A stretch of 64,000 nt of DNA, taken from positions 62,149 through 126,148 of the forward strand of contig NZ_LJJC01000004.1 in the NCBI RefSeq assembly GCF_001420715.1, read 5' to 3'. The notes under the pieces were generated by a model. That model saw only the letters and a program-made list of their open reading frames with translations. It made no database searches and was not told the DNA's origin. The translations under genes and the position numbers were made by a program. The DNA comes from Heyndrickxia shackletonii. Its GTDB lineage: Bacteria > Bacillota > Bacilli > Bacillales > Bacillaceae_C. Shown here piece by piece: positions 39,533 through 49,446 of the stretch (positions are counted from its first letter, which is position 1; each line of letters opens with the position of its first letter).

Positions 39533-41389
39533 ATGCTACCGTTCTTTACGAACCCATATCCTGATGAATTGATGTATTCAGCGATTGCTCGTTATCACTT
39601 TTATAGTGGCAATATCGATTGTAAGGACACATTGGAAGAAGTATTTCAAAGTCGTACTGTGATACCAAGTGTAGAGATTGGCAGCCATTTTTCTGTACTA
39701 GTTGAGCAATTTGGCTCTAACTATTCTGTTGAGAGCCTATTAGCCAAGCATACAATTTATCCTTTCTATGCTCCTTTTCTTTCTAAGAACCGCCAGAAAG
39801 AACTTCTACATGATGTTCAAGGAGATGGAAAAGGACTTTATATAAGACTTGGGATGGTCGCAGGAGGTATTTGTAAAAAAGACTGGCTCTGTTATTGTCC
39901 AGAATGTGCTGCTAATGATATTGATCAGTATGGAGAACCCTATATTCATCGTGAGCATCAGCTACAAGGAATTGATTTCTGTGCGCATCATGAATTGAAA
40001 TTAAAGAAGTATCCTGTAGATCCTTCAAAGCAGAGTCGAATAGAATTTATTCGATTCGATAAAAGGTCACTGAACTTATCAATGATTCAAGAAGTTGAAC
40101 CAAAAGAGTTCGAAGCTATTCAAATTGCTTTGGCAAAGAAGGCTTATCAATTGCTGCAAGTCCCAATAGATCGATTTTCAAGAGAATCTATTAATCATAA
40201 ATATCGTGTTCTTTTACGTGAGCACAAATTAATAACAACTTCTAATCGAGTTCGGCAGAATGAGCTATACAAAGCATTTCAATCAAAGTTTCCAAAAGGA
40301 TTTTTAGTTAAATATGAATCAGAAATCGATGTTGATGATGAGTACAATTGGCTGAGGATCATTACACGCAATCTAAAACGCCATTCACATCCTTTCCGTC
40401 ATTTGCTTATGCTTTATTTCTTAGAACAAGATGTAGATTCTTTTTTACAAGTTGAAACTGATACAGGTCCTTTCGGTTGTGGCCCATGGCCTTGTTTAAA
40501 TAAGGCAGCTAATCATTATAAGGAATGTGTGATTCCTGAAGTAAATGTTACGAGAGATTTTAAATCAAAAGCACCTATTGGTACGTTTGAATGCTCTTGC
40601 GGTTTTATTTACGCTAGAAAAGGCCCTGATAGATTATCTGAAGATAAATATCGAATTGGACGTACAAAAGCCTATGGGGATGTTTGGAAGGCTAAATTAC
40701 ATGAACTAACAGCTAAAGGGATGTACAGTACAAGATTAATAGCGAAAATACTTGGAGTAGATACGAAAACAGTTAAGAGGCAACTTTCCTTAGCTGCGGA
40801 AATGGAAGAATTATCTGAAAAGTATTGCCCACCTAAGTTACATATGTATCGAAACCAATTAATAAAAGGGATACAGCTTTATCCAAGTTATACAAGAACA
40901 CAAATACGTAAATGCTTCTCAAAAGAATATATGTACCTGTATCGCCACGATTATGAATGGTTGTTTGATCAGTTACCTATAGTTCATGCGAAAGAGAAGC
41001 CAAAATCAATTGTCGATTGGGGCATACGTGATCGGGAGTATCTTTCTAAAGTGAAACAGCTTTACAAAGAATTACTTGAAATAGATAAGCCCATACGTAT
41101 CACAATTTCGATAATTGGGAAACGCCTAGGAATCTTACCAAATTTGGAGAAACATCTTGATAAGTTGCCACAAACTGAAAAATATCTAAAAAAAATTACG
41201 GAATCTACACTACAATTTCAGATTCGACGTTGCTGTAAAATAATTGACAGTATGTTACTGAAAAAAGAACCAGTATTGCTATGGAAAGTACAACGAATTG
41301 GTGCTGTGAAGTCAAATCATTTTAACGAAATAAAACCTCATTTAGAAGTGTATATACGAACAAAACAGGAAGTGGATGATTATGAGTAA
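39533..41389 (+). CDS. tnsD: Tn7-like target selector TnsD (TniQ family)
   Basis: About 618 aa from the ATG at 39533 (CTAGGGGGATTTT upstream). TniQ domain MLPFFTNPYPDELMYSAIARYH, then a zinc finger CYCPECAANDI...FCAHHELKLK (CCCH), second Cys cluster around GPFGCGPWPCLN and FECSCGFIY, and an HTH near STRLIAKILGVDTKTVKRQ. Recognises the glmS 3' end and directs insertion to attTn7, which agrees with where this element sits. Confidence 0.93.
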   Translation: MLPFFTNPYPDELMYSAIARYHFYSGNIDCKDTLEEVFQSRTVIPSVEIGSHFSVLVEQFGSNYSVESLLAKHTIYPFYAPFLSKNRQKELLHDVQGDGKGLYIRLGMVAGGICKKDWLCYCPECAANDIDQYGEPYIHREHQLQGIDFCAHHELKLKKYPVDPSKQSRIEFIRFDKRSLNLSMIQEVEPKEFEAIQIALAKKAYQLLQVPIDRFSRESINHKYRVLLREHKLITTSNRVRQNELYKAFQSKFPKGFLVKYESEIDVDDEYNWLRIITRNLKRHSHPFRHLLMLYFLEQDVDSFLQVETDTGPFGCGPWPCLNKAANHYKECVIPEVNVTRDFKSKAPIGTFECSCGFIYARKGPDRLSEDKYRIGRTKAYGDVWKAKLHELTAKGMYSTRLIAKILGVDTKTVKRQLSLAAEMEELSEKYCPPKLHMYRNQLIKGIQLYPSYTRTQIRKCFSKEYMYLYRHDYEWLFDQLPIVHAKEKPKSIVDWGIRDREYLSKVKQLYKELLEIDKPIRITISIIGKRLGILPNLEKHLDKLPQTEKYLKKITESTLQFQIRRCCKIIDSMLLKKEPVLLWKVQRIGAVKSNHFNEIKPHLEVYIRTKQEVDDYE

Positions 41390-42914
41390 ACAACAGGTTA
41401 AAATTGTTTGGCCATTTGTAAAGGGGGAAAAAGCCGAATTAATCTGGATTGGTGAGCCCTTCCGACAAGAAAGTAAAATAATGATACATGCTTATTTTCG
41501 TGTGCATGGGCGAACAGAGAAAATTCTGATGGACTGGGGAACTTTACCCTGCTTAGCAATTCAACACTTTTATTCAGATGGAACCATAACAACAAGTCAT
41601 CCCCCTCAAGGAGCTCGAGAAGTAGATATAACCATTTATCCTAACGGAGTAAAGTATTATGAAAGGCCATGGAACATTCGAGGTAGCGATGATTCTGCAA
41701 CCTCCCGTAGTTTCGTATTCTCATATGATGGCAAGAATATTATTTTACCTGTTATTGAAGTGTTACGTAGTATCTTAGCCCCGAATGTCTTTCTTTTATA
41801 TCGCTTGTTTGAATCGAATTCATTTCCTCAATATTTCACGGAAACATACGAACCTAATAAAATTCATCTTAGTTTTTCATCACAATATGAGTTGAAATAT
41901 ACAAAGACAACGTTTATCTATCAACTTGCGTGGCTGCTAACGAACAGTGATATACGACAAGTATATGAAAATATCGCCTTTACTTGGTTGCAAGAAAAGA
42001 CTTTGAAATTTGAATGGGATTTTACACAACCGATCACCATAATAGCTCGTGTAAAAGAAAAGAATAACACATGTACAGTATTACAAGTTGTTAATGTGAA
42101 AAATAAATATATTCCGTATGAACATATTTCGATTTCGCATCCAGAAATACTGGATCGAGAGAAATCTAATGAGGCAAAGAAATTCACATATCGTTTACTA
42201 AAAAAAAAGGACGATGAAGATGGTCTTACATTAGATGAACAAGCCGGTGGTTCTACCGAAGATTTTGATCTTTTACAAATGAATCAGTTGAAACATGAAT
42301 ATACATCGGTACCTAAAATTAAACGTATAAAAAGTAGTTCTTCAAAGCAGCGAACAAGAGAGGATGAAAATACAAAGAAATACTTTGGGGAAAATAATTC
42401 AATTCGATCTACAGCAGACACTGGAGGTCAAAAACTGGCAAGAGGGCTAGAGCATCAAATGTTGCACGAAATACAAGCTCAAGGTGAACTACAGGATTTT
42501 ATTAATGTTTTAAAGATTCTAGAACAATATCCACAAATTAAGGCAATTCGAGCGTTTATGGATGTTTTACCAGATGGATTAGGAGAGCGTAGGTTTACTA
42601 AATTAAGTGATGGTATAACCAAACGAAGATATGTGACTGCCGAAGTATATATGGTTAATGGAAAGCTGTTTAATATTTTAGAAGTGGAGCGAGAGAATCG
42701 ATCATTGTCGATGTTAATTTTATCTGCTACCTTTATTCACGAATGGAAACCTATGTATAATCGTTTGCTTGTAAATTTGGTTAATAATAGTGGTACCTGG
42801 ACAAGTAAATCGTTAAGAGACAGCCAAAATGAAGGAGTTAATATAATTAAGGCAAAGCACAGTAAAAATAGTATTCATCATAAGGCAGAAATCCTATTAA
42901 GCAAGTTACTATAG
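41382..42914 (+). CDS. tnsE: Tn7-like target selector TnsE
   Basis: About 510 aa; overlaps the tnsD end by 8 nt. The C-terminal block AIRAFMDVLPDGLGERRFTKLS...RRYVTAEVYMVNGKLFNILEVERENRSLSMLILS (about 390-450) is the TnsE C-terminal domain. In Tn7 TnsE binds the sliding clamp and steers insertions into replicating DNA, preferentially conjugal plasmids. Many Tn7-like elements lack it, so this element keeps both routes: the safe chromosomal site and transfer to plasmids. Confidence 0.88.
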   Translation: MSKQQVKIVWPFVKGEKAELIWIGEPFRQESKIMIHAYFRVHGRTEKILMDWGTLPCLAIQHFYSDGTITTSHPPQGAREVDITIYPNGVKYYERPWNIRGSDDSATSRSFVFSYDGKNIILPVIEVLRSILAPNVFLLYRLFESNSFPQYFTETYEPNKIHLSFSSQYELKYTKTTFIYQLAWLLTNSDIRQVYENIAFTWLQEKTLKFEWDFTQPITIIARVKEKNNTCTVLQVVNVKNKYIPYEHISISHPEILDREKSNEAKKFTYRLLKKKDDEDGLTLDEQAGGSTEDFDLLQMNQLKHEYTSVPKIKRIKSSSSKQRTREDENTKKYFGENNSIRSTADTGGQKLARGLEHQMLHEIQAQGELQDFINVLKILEQYPQIKAIRAFMDVLPDGLGERRFTKLSDGITKRRYVTAEVYMVNGKLFNILEVERENRSLSMLILSATFIHEWKPMYNRLLVNLVNNSGTWTSKSLRDSQNEGVNIIKAKHSKNSIHHKAEILLSKLL

Positions 42915-43066
42915 AAATATTATCTAAGGAAGAATTGGGATATGAGGTAGCATTAATTATCTTTGCTGACTTTCTTAAAGAAAGATAGAATTAATGAAAT
43001 ATTTTTTTAGCTAATAACGTCCTTTGTGTGGGTGGATTTACCGTATCGACTTGAAGTAGAAATACT

Positions 43067-43113
43067 AAAAAGACAACTTCCTATTTAATTCCATAGGGGA
43101 AGTTGTCTTTTTG
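43067..43113. terminator. Terminator of the tns operon
   Basis: AAAAAGACAACTTCC (43067-43081) pairs with GGAAGTTGTCTTTTT (43098-43112). A second hairpin AAAGAGATAG/CTATCTCTTT with T-run lies at about 43260-43292. The rest of 42915-43330 shows no gene. Confidence 0.85.
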
Positions 43114-43340
43114 TATAAACTTCTCAAAAATCATTAGTTTTACACCGTTCTCTTAAAGTGGATTCGAGATATGGTTTTTAGTTATGTATCGGTATTTGTT
43201 TTTTTCTTCTAGTCGGTTGCTTAATTCATTGCGACCTTTCTTCCTAGAGAACTTAAAGTAAAAGAGATAGAGGATGCTATCTCTTTGTTTTATTTCTTAC
43301 CCTGCTGAAATATAAAAAACATTGAATAATTCCACTGATT

Positions 43341-43409
43341 TGGATAGTATATATAAGTAAATGGATAAAAATATTACAAATATGGATAGTTTTTTAGGGT
43401 TTTTGGATA
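43341..43409 (+). promoter_or_regulatory. Four TGGATA motifs at exact 21-bp spacing upstream of ietA
   Basis: TGGATA at 43341, 43362, 43383 and 43404. A 21-bp step equals two helical turns, so bound proteins would lie on one face of the DNA. The array ends 20 bp before the ietA GTG start. Likely an operator for the downstream pair. Confidence 0.65.
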
Positions 43410-43431
43410 ATGTTAGTAAGGAGGATGTACC

Positions 43432-44571
43432 GTGAAATATTATACTGAGTTATTAAAAATAATTGAAGGAGGAATAAAAAAAGATTCCCAGAAAGTAAAT
43501 GATTATGCTACTTTATTAGCAAAAAAGTTAAAAGATGATGGTGAAGAAAAAAAATCACAAAGAATAGAAAAAATACTAATGAAATCAGGTAGTTTTGATG
43601 AAAATACAATAAACTATTCTAGGCAAGTCCCATTTGATAGTGAATCTAAACTTGAAGTAGCAACAGTCTTAATGCCGATTCAAATAGAAGAAAAAACACT
43701 GTTCTACAATGAATCTTTAAGACAACAAATAGATGAGTTTATTGATTCTTATAAAGAATCTGATCGTCTTGCATCATATGGGTTAAATATCCCTTCTACT
43801 TTGTTATTATATGGCCCCCCAGGGTGTGGGAAAACAGAATTAGCATTTTTTATTGCAAAAAGGCTCAACTTACCAATTGTAATTGCAAGATTAGATACTT
43901 TAATCTCATCATATTTAGGAAGCACTTCAAAGAATATAAGAATGTTATTTGAATATGCAAAAAAAAACCCTTGTATTCTATTTTTGGATGAATTTGATGC
44001 AATAGCAAAACTAAGAGACGATGTAAATGAACAAGGTGAATTGAAAAGGGTAGTAAATTCCTTGTTGCAGAATATTGATTTTTTAAATGATAGAAGTGTT
44101 TTAATTGGTGCAACGAATCATGAGAATTTACTAGATAAAGCTATTTGGAGACGATTCGGCACTAGATTAAATATTAGTTATCCTGAGAGACAATTAAGAA
44201 GAGAAATAATTATCCAAATACTCTCTGATATAGGTTATAATACCTATAAAAGGAACTTCTTAGATGTATTGGTTGATTTATTTGAAAGTTTATCTGTAGC
44301 TGATATAGAGCAAATATTAAAAAAATCTGTTCGAACAGCAGTATTAAAAAATAGAGAAACTGAATTTTTAGACTTTATTGAGGGATATTTCAATTATATC
44401 GCTACAGATGTTAATTTGGATGGTGACCCAGACGCTGTACGTAGAGAAAAATTAAAGTTTTTATTAAAGATTAATCCTTCTTTTAGTCTAAGAATGTTAG
44501 GACAAATATTAAATTGCCATCACAATACAATAAGAAGTGATTTTAAAAAAATCCAAGGGGAGTTGGAGTAA
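43432..44571 (+). CDS. ietA: AAA+ ATPase of an IetA/IetS-type pair, with C-terminal HTH
   Basis: 379 aa. Helical N-terminus (~1-115), then an AAA+ core with Walker A YGPPGCGKTELA (about 127-138), Walker B CILFLDEFDAIA, sensor ATNHENLLDKAIWRRF. The last ~30 residues (FSLRMLGQILNCHHNTIRSDFKKIQ) look like a helix-turn-helix. It directly abuts a subtilase gene; ATPase plus subtilisin is the arrangement of IetAS, known as a toxin-antitoxin/exclusion pair of an Agrobacterium plasmid and reported as an antiphage system. GTG start after AAGGAGGATG. Confidence 0.8.
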   Translation: MKYYTELLKIIEGGIKKDSQKVNDYATLLAKKLKDDGEEKKSQRIEKILMKSGSFDENTINYSRQVPFDSESKLEVATVLMPIQIEEKTLFYNESLRQQIDEFIDSYKESDRLASYGLNIPSTLLLYGPPGCGKTELAFFIAKRLNLPIVIARLDTLISSYLGSTSKNIRMLFEYAKKNPCILFLDEFDAIAKLRDDVNEQGELKRVVNSLLQNIDFLNDRSVLIGATNHENLLDKAIWRRFGTRLNISYPERQLRREIIIQILSDIGYNTYKRNFLDVLVDLFESLSVADIEQILKKSVRTAVLKNRETEFLDFIEGYFNYIATDVNLDGDPDAVRREKLKFLLKINPSFSLRMLGQILNCHHNTIRSDFKKIQGELE

Positions 44572-46914
44572 TTGGCTAATCCAGATTTTCCGGCAAAACA
44601 GATAGGATTAAGAGCTAATGACAGACAAAGAGGTAATCATATGAAAATTTCACCAGGTCCAAAGACTTGGTATTATGATGAAGGTCCAACTATAAGAAAA
44701 CACTTTAAAAAATTAATAGCCCAAATAGAAAGTATTTTAGATGTTGAATTAGAAAGATATGCAGATTTTATTAGAAATAAATCGGAGTATCCTTTTCCAA
44801 TATTATTTGAACTTCAAAATAATAAAATCGCAAAGAATCATAGGCCAACATCTATATTAAATCAAATTAATAGTGAAGTTATTGCTGTACAGGATATCGG
44901 AGTTCTTGTCGTTGGCGCATCTAAGTCTTCTTTAGAAACATTAATAGAACTAATATATGATGTCATTGAAGTGGTTCCAAATAACCGTAGAGAATGGTTG
45001 TTTTATAGAGATGAGCGTGAGGCAGTTACTAAGAGTAAAGAAAAATGGTATGAAGTTATTCATCAGCTCACGTGTATAAATAATATAAAACTTTATAATA
45101 ATGAATTAGTCGTTGAAAATTTAAACGAAGATGAAATGATTAACATTAAAGAGGACAAAGAGTTTAAGGTCAGGTTTTTTAATTATGGTGATTCGGAAAT
45201 AAATCAAATAGTTTTAACTGCATTTTTAAAGCAATTAAAAGATTATGGGATAAATAGAAGTAAAATTAGGAAAATGGACTTTGTTAACTCTGTAGAAGTT
45301 TATGCGATTCCTTATCTGTCTGATGAAATAATCCAAATAGCTTCCCACTTTCCTGGAGTAGAGTCTGTTTCTAGTTTTGTTTATTTTGAATCGGGCTCGC
45401 AGGAAGCTTTAGTAGAAGATGAAATTATTGATATTATAAATTCGTTGCCAGGTAATGAATACCCAAAAGTTGCAATTGTAGATTCTGGTGTTTCCTCTGA
45501 CAATCACCACCTAAAACCTTGGGTAGAAGATGTTGATAACTATGTGATTGAAACAAATCAAAATAATTATCATGGTGATTTTGTTGCAGGAATAATAAAT
45601 TACGGACACATATTAAATGAAAATTTAACTAATGTTGTAGATTCTGGAGTTAAGATACTTGATGTTATAGTACTTCCTGATCCAGAAAAAGAGAAAGTAA
45701 GAGAAGATGATTTATTATCATCACTTGAACAGGCTTTAGAGGAATACTCGGATACGTATAAAGTTTGGAATTTATCTCTGTCTAGTAAGAGACAATGTAC
45801 AGGGTTTGTATCAGAATTCACTGCATCGATTGATGAACTACAAAAAAGATATAATGTGATTTTTGTTGTCGCTGCTGGAAATACCACAAATAGTCGTATT
45901 AATAGAATTACATTGCCTGCTGATTCGGTTAGATCAGTTACTGTGGGCTCAATTGCTTTAAATAGCAGTATAGGTGATGTTGTAGAAGAGAATATGATAG
46001 TTCCTTATTCAAGAGTCGGCCCTGGTATTGGCCTTTCGATAAAGCCTGATGTAGTACACTTTAGTGGTAATCCGTCTAACCACCCTATATATTCATTAGA
46101 TTCTAATGGTAAAAGGATTGGAGATTTCGGGACTAGCTTTTCTACCCCATTGGTATCAGCAATTATAGCTGAATATTTTAGTCTTTATCCTCAGAACATG
46201 TATCCGTTAATGGCGAAAACATTGTTAATACATGGTGCTAAAAACCCAGTAGGTAAAGATAGAATAAAAGAAATATCAGCTCATTATGAATATGGATATG
46301 GTTTGCCCCGAAGAATATCAGATATTTTAAATGGGGATGAGCATGAAATTACTTTATTATTCGAAGGAGAAATTGATTCTTCAAGAGGTACCAGTTGGAT
46401 AAAAATTGAGGAGTTCCCTTTTCCGGAATCTTTTTTTGATGAGGAAAACCAAAAAATTAAAGGAAATATTCTTGTAACTTTGGGGTATGAAACTCCATTA
46501 AATGCAAGATATGGAAGTGAATATTGTAGGTGCAACCTTGATGTTCGTATTCGAACAAAAATTAGCGATTCTTATAAAAAAATTACAGAAGGAAGCAAAA
46601 CTGATGATGCTTCATTTGATGCAAAATGGGAAAGAGATAGAATAACTAGTGAATCAAAGTGGTCCAATATTAAGCAAGTCGAATTTAAGAGTCCTGTAGG
46701 TAGGCAAGGTACAGATGATATGATTTTAGAAGTATTACCTACTTGGAGAAACCTAGACGAAAAGGAAAGAGTACCATTTGTAATAGCATTAACTATTAAA
46801 GATCCTAAAAGAGAATTACCAGTATATAATGAAGTTGCTCAAAAACTAAACGAATCATTTGCAACAACAGACCTTAGACTTAAAAACGCACCGGTTAAGA
46901 TCAGTGTACGTTAG
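44572..46914 (+). CDS. ietS: Subtilisin-like serine protease of the IetA/IetS-type pair
   Basis: 780 aa S8 peptidase. Complete catalytic triad: Asp304 (VAIVDSGVSS), His334 (NYHGDFVAG), Ser522 (FGTSFSTPLVSA); oxyanion Asn in VAAGNTTNSR. No signal peptide, so the protease is cytoplasmic, unlike typical subtilases. ~290-residue N-terminal extension and ~210-residue C-terminal domain are unassigned. TTG start immediately after the ATPase stop, so translation is coupled; the ATPase likely activates or restrains the protease. Confidence 0.82.
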   Translation: MANPDFPAKQIGLRANDRQRGNHMKISPGPKTWYYDEGPTIRKHFKKLIAQIESILDVELERYADFIRNKSEYPFPILFELQNNKIAKNHRPTSILNQINSEVIAVQDIGVLVVGASKSSLETLIELIYDVIEVVPNNRREWLFYRDEREAVTKSKEKWYEVIHQLTCINNIKLYNNELVVENLNEDEMINIKEDKEFKVRFFNYGDSEINQIVLTAFLKQLKDYGINRSKIRKMDFVNSVEVYAIPYLSDEIIQIASHFPGVESVSSFVYFESGSQEALVEDEIIDIINSLPGNEYPKVAIVDSGVSSDNHHLKPWVEDVDNYVIETNQNNYHGDFVAGIINYGHILNENLTNVVDSGVKILDVIVLPDPEKEKVREDDLLSSLEQALEEYSDTYKVWNLSLSSKRQCTGFVSEFTASIDELQKRYNVIFVVAAGNTTNSRINRITLPADSVRSVTVGSIALNSSIGDVVEENMIVPYSRVGPGIGLSIKPDVVHFSGNPSNHPIYSLDSNGKRIGDFGTSFSTPLVSAIIAEYFSLYPQNMYPLMAKTLLIHGAKNPVGKDRIKEISAHYEYGYGLPRRISDILNGDEHEITLLFEGEIDSSRGTSWIKIEEFPFPESFFDEENQKIKGNILVTLGYETPLNARYGSEYCRCNLDVRIRTKISDSYKKITEGSKTDDASFDAKWERDRITSESKWSNIKQVEFKSPVGRQGTDDMILEVLPTWRNLDEKERVPFVIALTIKDPKRELPVYNEVAQKLNESFATTDLRLKNAPVKISVR

Positions 46915-46950
46915 TCCTAAGTGACTTGAAAATAAATTTAAAAAGTTATA

Positions 46951-46990
46951 GAGCTACTTGCAATTACAATTGTACGTAGCTTTATTATTT
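46951..46990 (+). terminator. Terminator-like hairpin after ietS
   Basis: GAGCTAC..GTAGCTTTATT with an internal CAATTACAATTG palindrome. Confidence 0.55.
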
Positions 46991-47004
46991 GTTTTGTTAA
47001 CCAA

Positions 47005-48228
47005 ATGATATTGAAGGAGTCGTTTAAACTGATTAATAGAACTAGAATTTTCATTAGTTCTGCTTATGAAGATGCTTTAAAAGATACTAGAAAGATTGTA
47101 AAAGATCATTTAGAGAAAAGCGGACATGAGGTTCCTATATTTGAAGATGGAGACTTTGGATCATGGGAGAGTGATACCTTACAACAATGTGTTGATGTAG
47201 TCAATTCAAGTGATGTTTTAATTCTCTTGATCAATAAAGGTTCAGGTACTTTGCTATATGGTGATATTACGCCAACATTTTTAGAATATAAAGCAGCAAA
47301 AAATCAAAAAAAACACATCTTAGTTTTTGTATCCCCTGAAGTAAAAGCAAGTTTTATGTCGTTAAAAGATGCTTTGAAAAATGTTTATGAAAGTTATTTA
47401 AGAGACCACCATAGGGTTCCTGATTCGCCATATACTCCATTTAAAGACTGGATAAGGGACCAAATGAAAGATGGTCAATTAGGCAAAAGTTTACTTGAAA
47501 AAGCAGACCCTTTTATCTGGGCATTTTTATATGATATATATAGTAATGGCTATTGGTTATACGAATTTGATATTGCACGTTCTCAGGAACAAGCAAAGAA
47601 TATATCTGCATTATTAAGTACTTCGTTAAGGTCAGTTGTAAATCTAATCCCTGAAAGAACGAAGTTAAATGAACTTAAGAATCAAACTGCTAACTTAATG
47701 AACTATGCTAACTATACACTTACCTTACTTTCAGAAAAAAACTTAATAATGAATAATGAAATTGGAAATTGGTCAAACTTTTTAGAACAGGCAATTAATT
47801 TTTTACAGAAGGACAAAGAAATCATTGTAGCTCCAGACTTTAATCCGACTAGAGTAAACATAATAAGAGGTTGTAAGGCTGCATCACTTTATCATTATAA
47901 TGAGAACACACCCCAAAAATTAATTTTATTAGGGGCAACTGGAAATGTTACTGCACCTGATACTTTTGATTTAACTAATTCAAATGTCTATGTAGTGGAT
48001 GCATTTAACCAACAAGAGAAAATTATTTTTTATAGGGAAGAAAAACAAACTTTGTATATAACTGAACCCATAGGTGAATGTGTACTTTGTCTCCATTTTC
48101 CTTTAGTTGAACGGTGGAATAATGATCAAGTAAAGGCACACATTGACTTAATCGAATATGCTATAATTAAAGAAGAAGATGAATATTTCTACGAGTACTT
48201 AAAATTGCTGATAGGAGGGAAATTATGA
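47005..48228 (+). CDS. DUF4062 domain protein, candidate defence effector or sensor
   Basis: 407 aa. The N-terminal ~110 residues (RTRIFISSAYEDALKDTRK, then EVPIFEDGDFGSW, VNSSDVLILLINKGSG) are the DUF4062 domain, a flavodoxin/TIR-like fold often found at the N-terminus of NTPase and defence proteins. The remaining ~290 residues are helical then beta-rich and unrecognised; no NTPase motif follows, so this is a short-form member. The ATG at 47005 may not be the true start: AAGGAG at 47013 lies better placed for CTG 47029. Stop overlaps the next gene by ATGA. Function not assigned. Confidence 0.72.
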   Translation: MILKESFKLINRTRIFISSAYEDALKDTRKIVKDHLEKSGHEVPIFEDGDFGSWESDTLQQCVDVVNSSDVLILLINKGSGTLLYGDITPTFLEYKAAKNQKKHILVFVSPEVKASFMSLKDALKNVYESYLRDHHRVPDSPYTPFKDWIRDQMKDGQLGKSLLEKADPFIWAFLYDIYSNGYWLYEFDIARSQEQAKNISALLSTSLRSVVNLIPERTKLNELKNQTANLMNYANYTLTLLSEKNLIMNNEIGNWSNFLEQAINFLQKDKEIIVAPDFNPTRVNIIRGCKAASLYHYNENTPQKLILLGATGNVTAPDTFDLTNSNVYVVDAFNQQEKIIFYREEKQTLYITEPIGECVLCLHFPLVERWNNDQVKAHIDLIEYAIIKEEDEYFYEYLKLLIGGKL

Positions 48229-48470
48229 GAAAAGAGGATTATGAACATGATTCTTCCGTTATTATTAAACGTTCCCCAGCAGTAAGTGGAAGGAAAAATC
48301 TAAATACGTTATCCGCATCATCTTTAAAATGCTCAATAGTGGTAAGGAGTAATCCACCTATAGTAAAAAGTGTAAGTAATGCGATTGCAAAAAATATATT
48401 TACTCTAGATAAGGTACTAAGAGAATCTAATGAGATTCTGCCTTGGGATAGACAACTTGAAAACAGGTAA
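48225..48470 (+). CDS. Small hypothetical protein coupled to the DUF4062 gene
   Basis: 81 aa, polar, Ser- and Asn-rich (SSVIIKRSPAVSGRKNLNTL), ending DRQLENR. No domain recognised. The ATGA overlap and RBS GGAGGG argue it is real and made together with the DUF4062 protein, possibly as its partner or inhibitor. Confidence 0.6.
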   Translation: MRKEDYEHDSSVIIKRSPAVSGRKNLNTLSASSLKCSIVVRSNPPIVKSVSNAIAKNIFTLDKVLRESNEILPWDRQLENR

Positions 48471-48493
48471 TTAAATGAGTTATCCTTCCATTT

Positions 48494-48646
48494 ACTTGTT
48501 TCAAAAAATGTTTGAAACAAGTTTTATCTAGTCTTAATGGAGGAAAGTCTCCTAAGTAATCAAACTTTTTATTAAAAATAAATTTAGCTAAAATTAACCT
48601 CATTCGTTTTGAGTAATCTTTTTTCAAAACGGAGGGGGTTTTTTCT
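48494..48646 (+). terminator. Two terminator hairpins in a 390 bp gap
   Basis: First: ACTTGTTTCA/TGAAACAAGT with TTTTAT (48494-48526). Second: CCTCATTCGTTTTGA/TCAAAACGGAGGGG with TTTTTT (48598-48646). The rest of 48471-48861 shows only the RBS GAGGGAG before the next gene. Confidence 0.75.
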
Positions 48647-48861
48647 TATAAAATCAACATTCAAAGCATATTTTTGTTCAAACTTTAAATCAAACCAACA
48701 ACAATTCTTTAATAGTACGTAAAGCTGTGATTTCCTGAACAATTATATTGAGAGGATATCGGTAATTTTCACCTTATTCCATGTGAAAAAAAATGTTTTT
48801 CCGAATCTATTAACATGTTATCTTAAAAGAAAGAATATTTTAGTGAGGGAGTTCGTGCTTT

Positions 48862-49446
48862 ATGCCAAATTGTGATTGGGGTAGACCATGTGATTGTAAG
48901 GATTGTAGAACAGACCAATTCAGTATAATATGCCCTCATTGTGGATTTAACAATGTCTTAAATGTTTTGGGTAGTGCTGAACTTAAGTCGGATAAGAAAG
49001 GCAGTTCGGGTTATGAATTTACCTATCCATCTGGAACAAAGGAATTAAACTGCTATTGTTGTTCAAAGATTATTCCAGATGTTCGTTACTATGATGGTTA
49101 TAATGAATACATATGTAAAATTAATATTAAACTTTATCAGAACAAATTAAATGGACTTGTTTGTAGTTCTTGTGGTGTGATAGACGGGGAACTGAAAGGA
49201 ATTAAGTTTGTAAAACTAATTAAATTTGATAATAAACTTTATTGTCAGAAATGCATTATTGATGCAGGAGTAAAAAAAATCCCTAATCCTTCAAACGAAA
49301 ATGAAAAGTACGTTTTTAACGGGGAAAAGTTGAAATGGGAATTACATAAGATAAGAATTCCTTGTCCCTCATGTCATAAAAAAAGATGGTTAAATGCTGA
49401 AAATAGATGGAAAACATTATGTAAAAAATGCTACCTAACTTCATAA
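48862..49446 (+). CDS. Multi-zinc-ribbon protein of unknown function
   Basis: 194 aa with repeated CxxC-type pairs: CDCKDC near residue 10, CPHC (~24), CYCC (~65), CSSCG (~100), CQKC (~127), CPSC (~171) and CKKC (~188), enough for three or four zinc ribbons in tandem. No catalytic domain is visible, so DNA, RNA or protein binding is likely. Single gene with its own RBS; not near a partner gene. Family not recognised. Confidence 0.6.
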   Translation: MPNCDWGRPCDCKDCRTDQFSIICPHCGFNNVLNVLGSAELKSDKKGSSGYEFTYPSGTKELNCYCCSKIIPDVRYYDGYNEYICKINIKLYQNKLNGLVCSSCGVIDGELKGIKFVKLIKFDNKLYCQKCIIDAGVKKIPNPSNENEKYVFNGEKLKWELHKIRIPCPSCHKKRWLNAENRWKTLCKKCYLTS

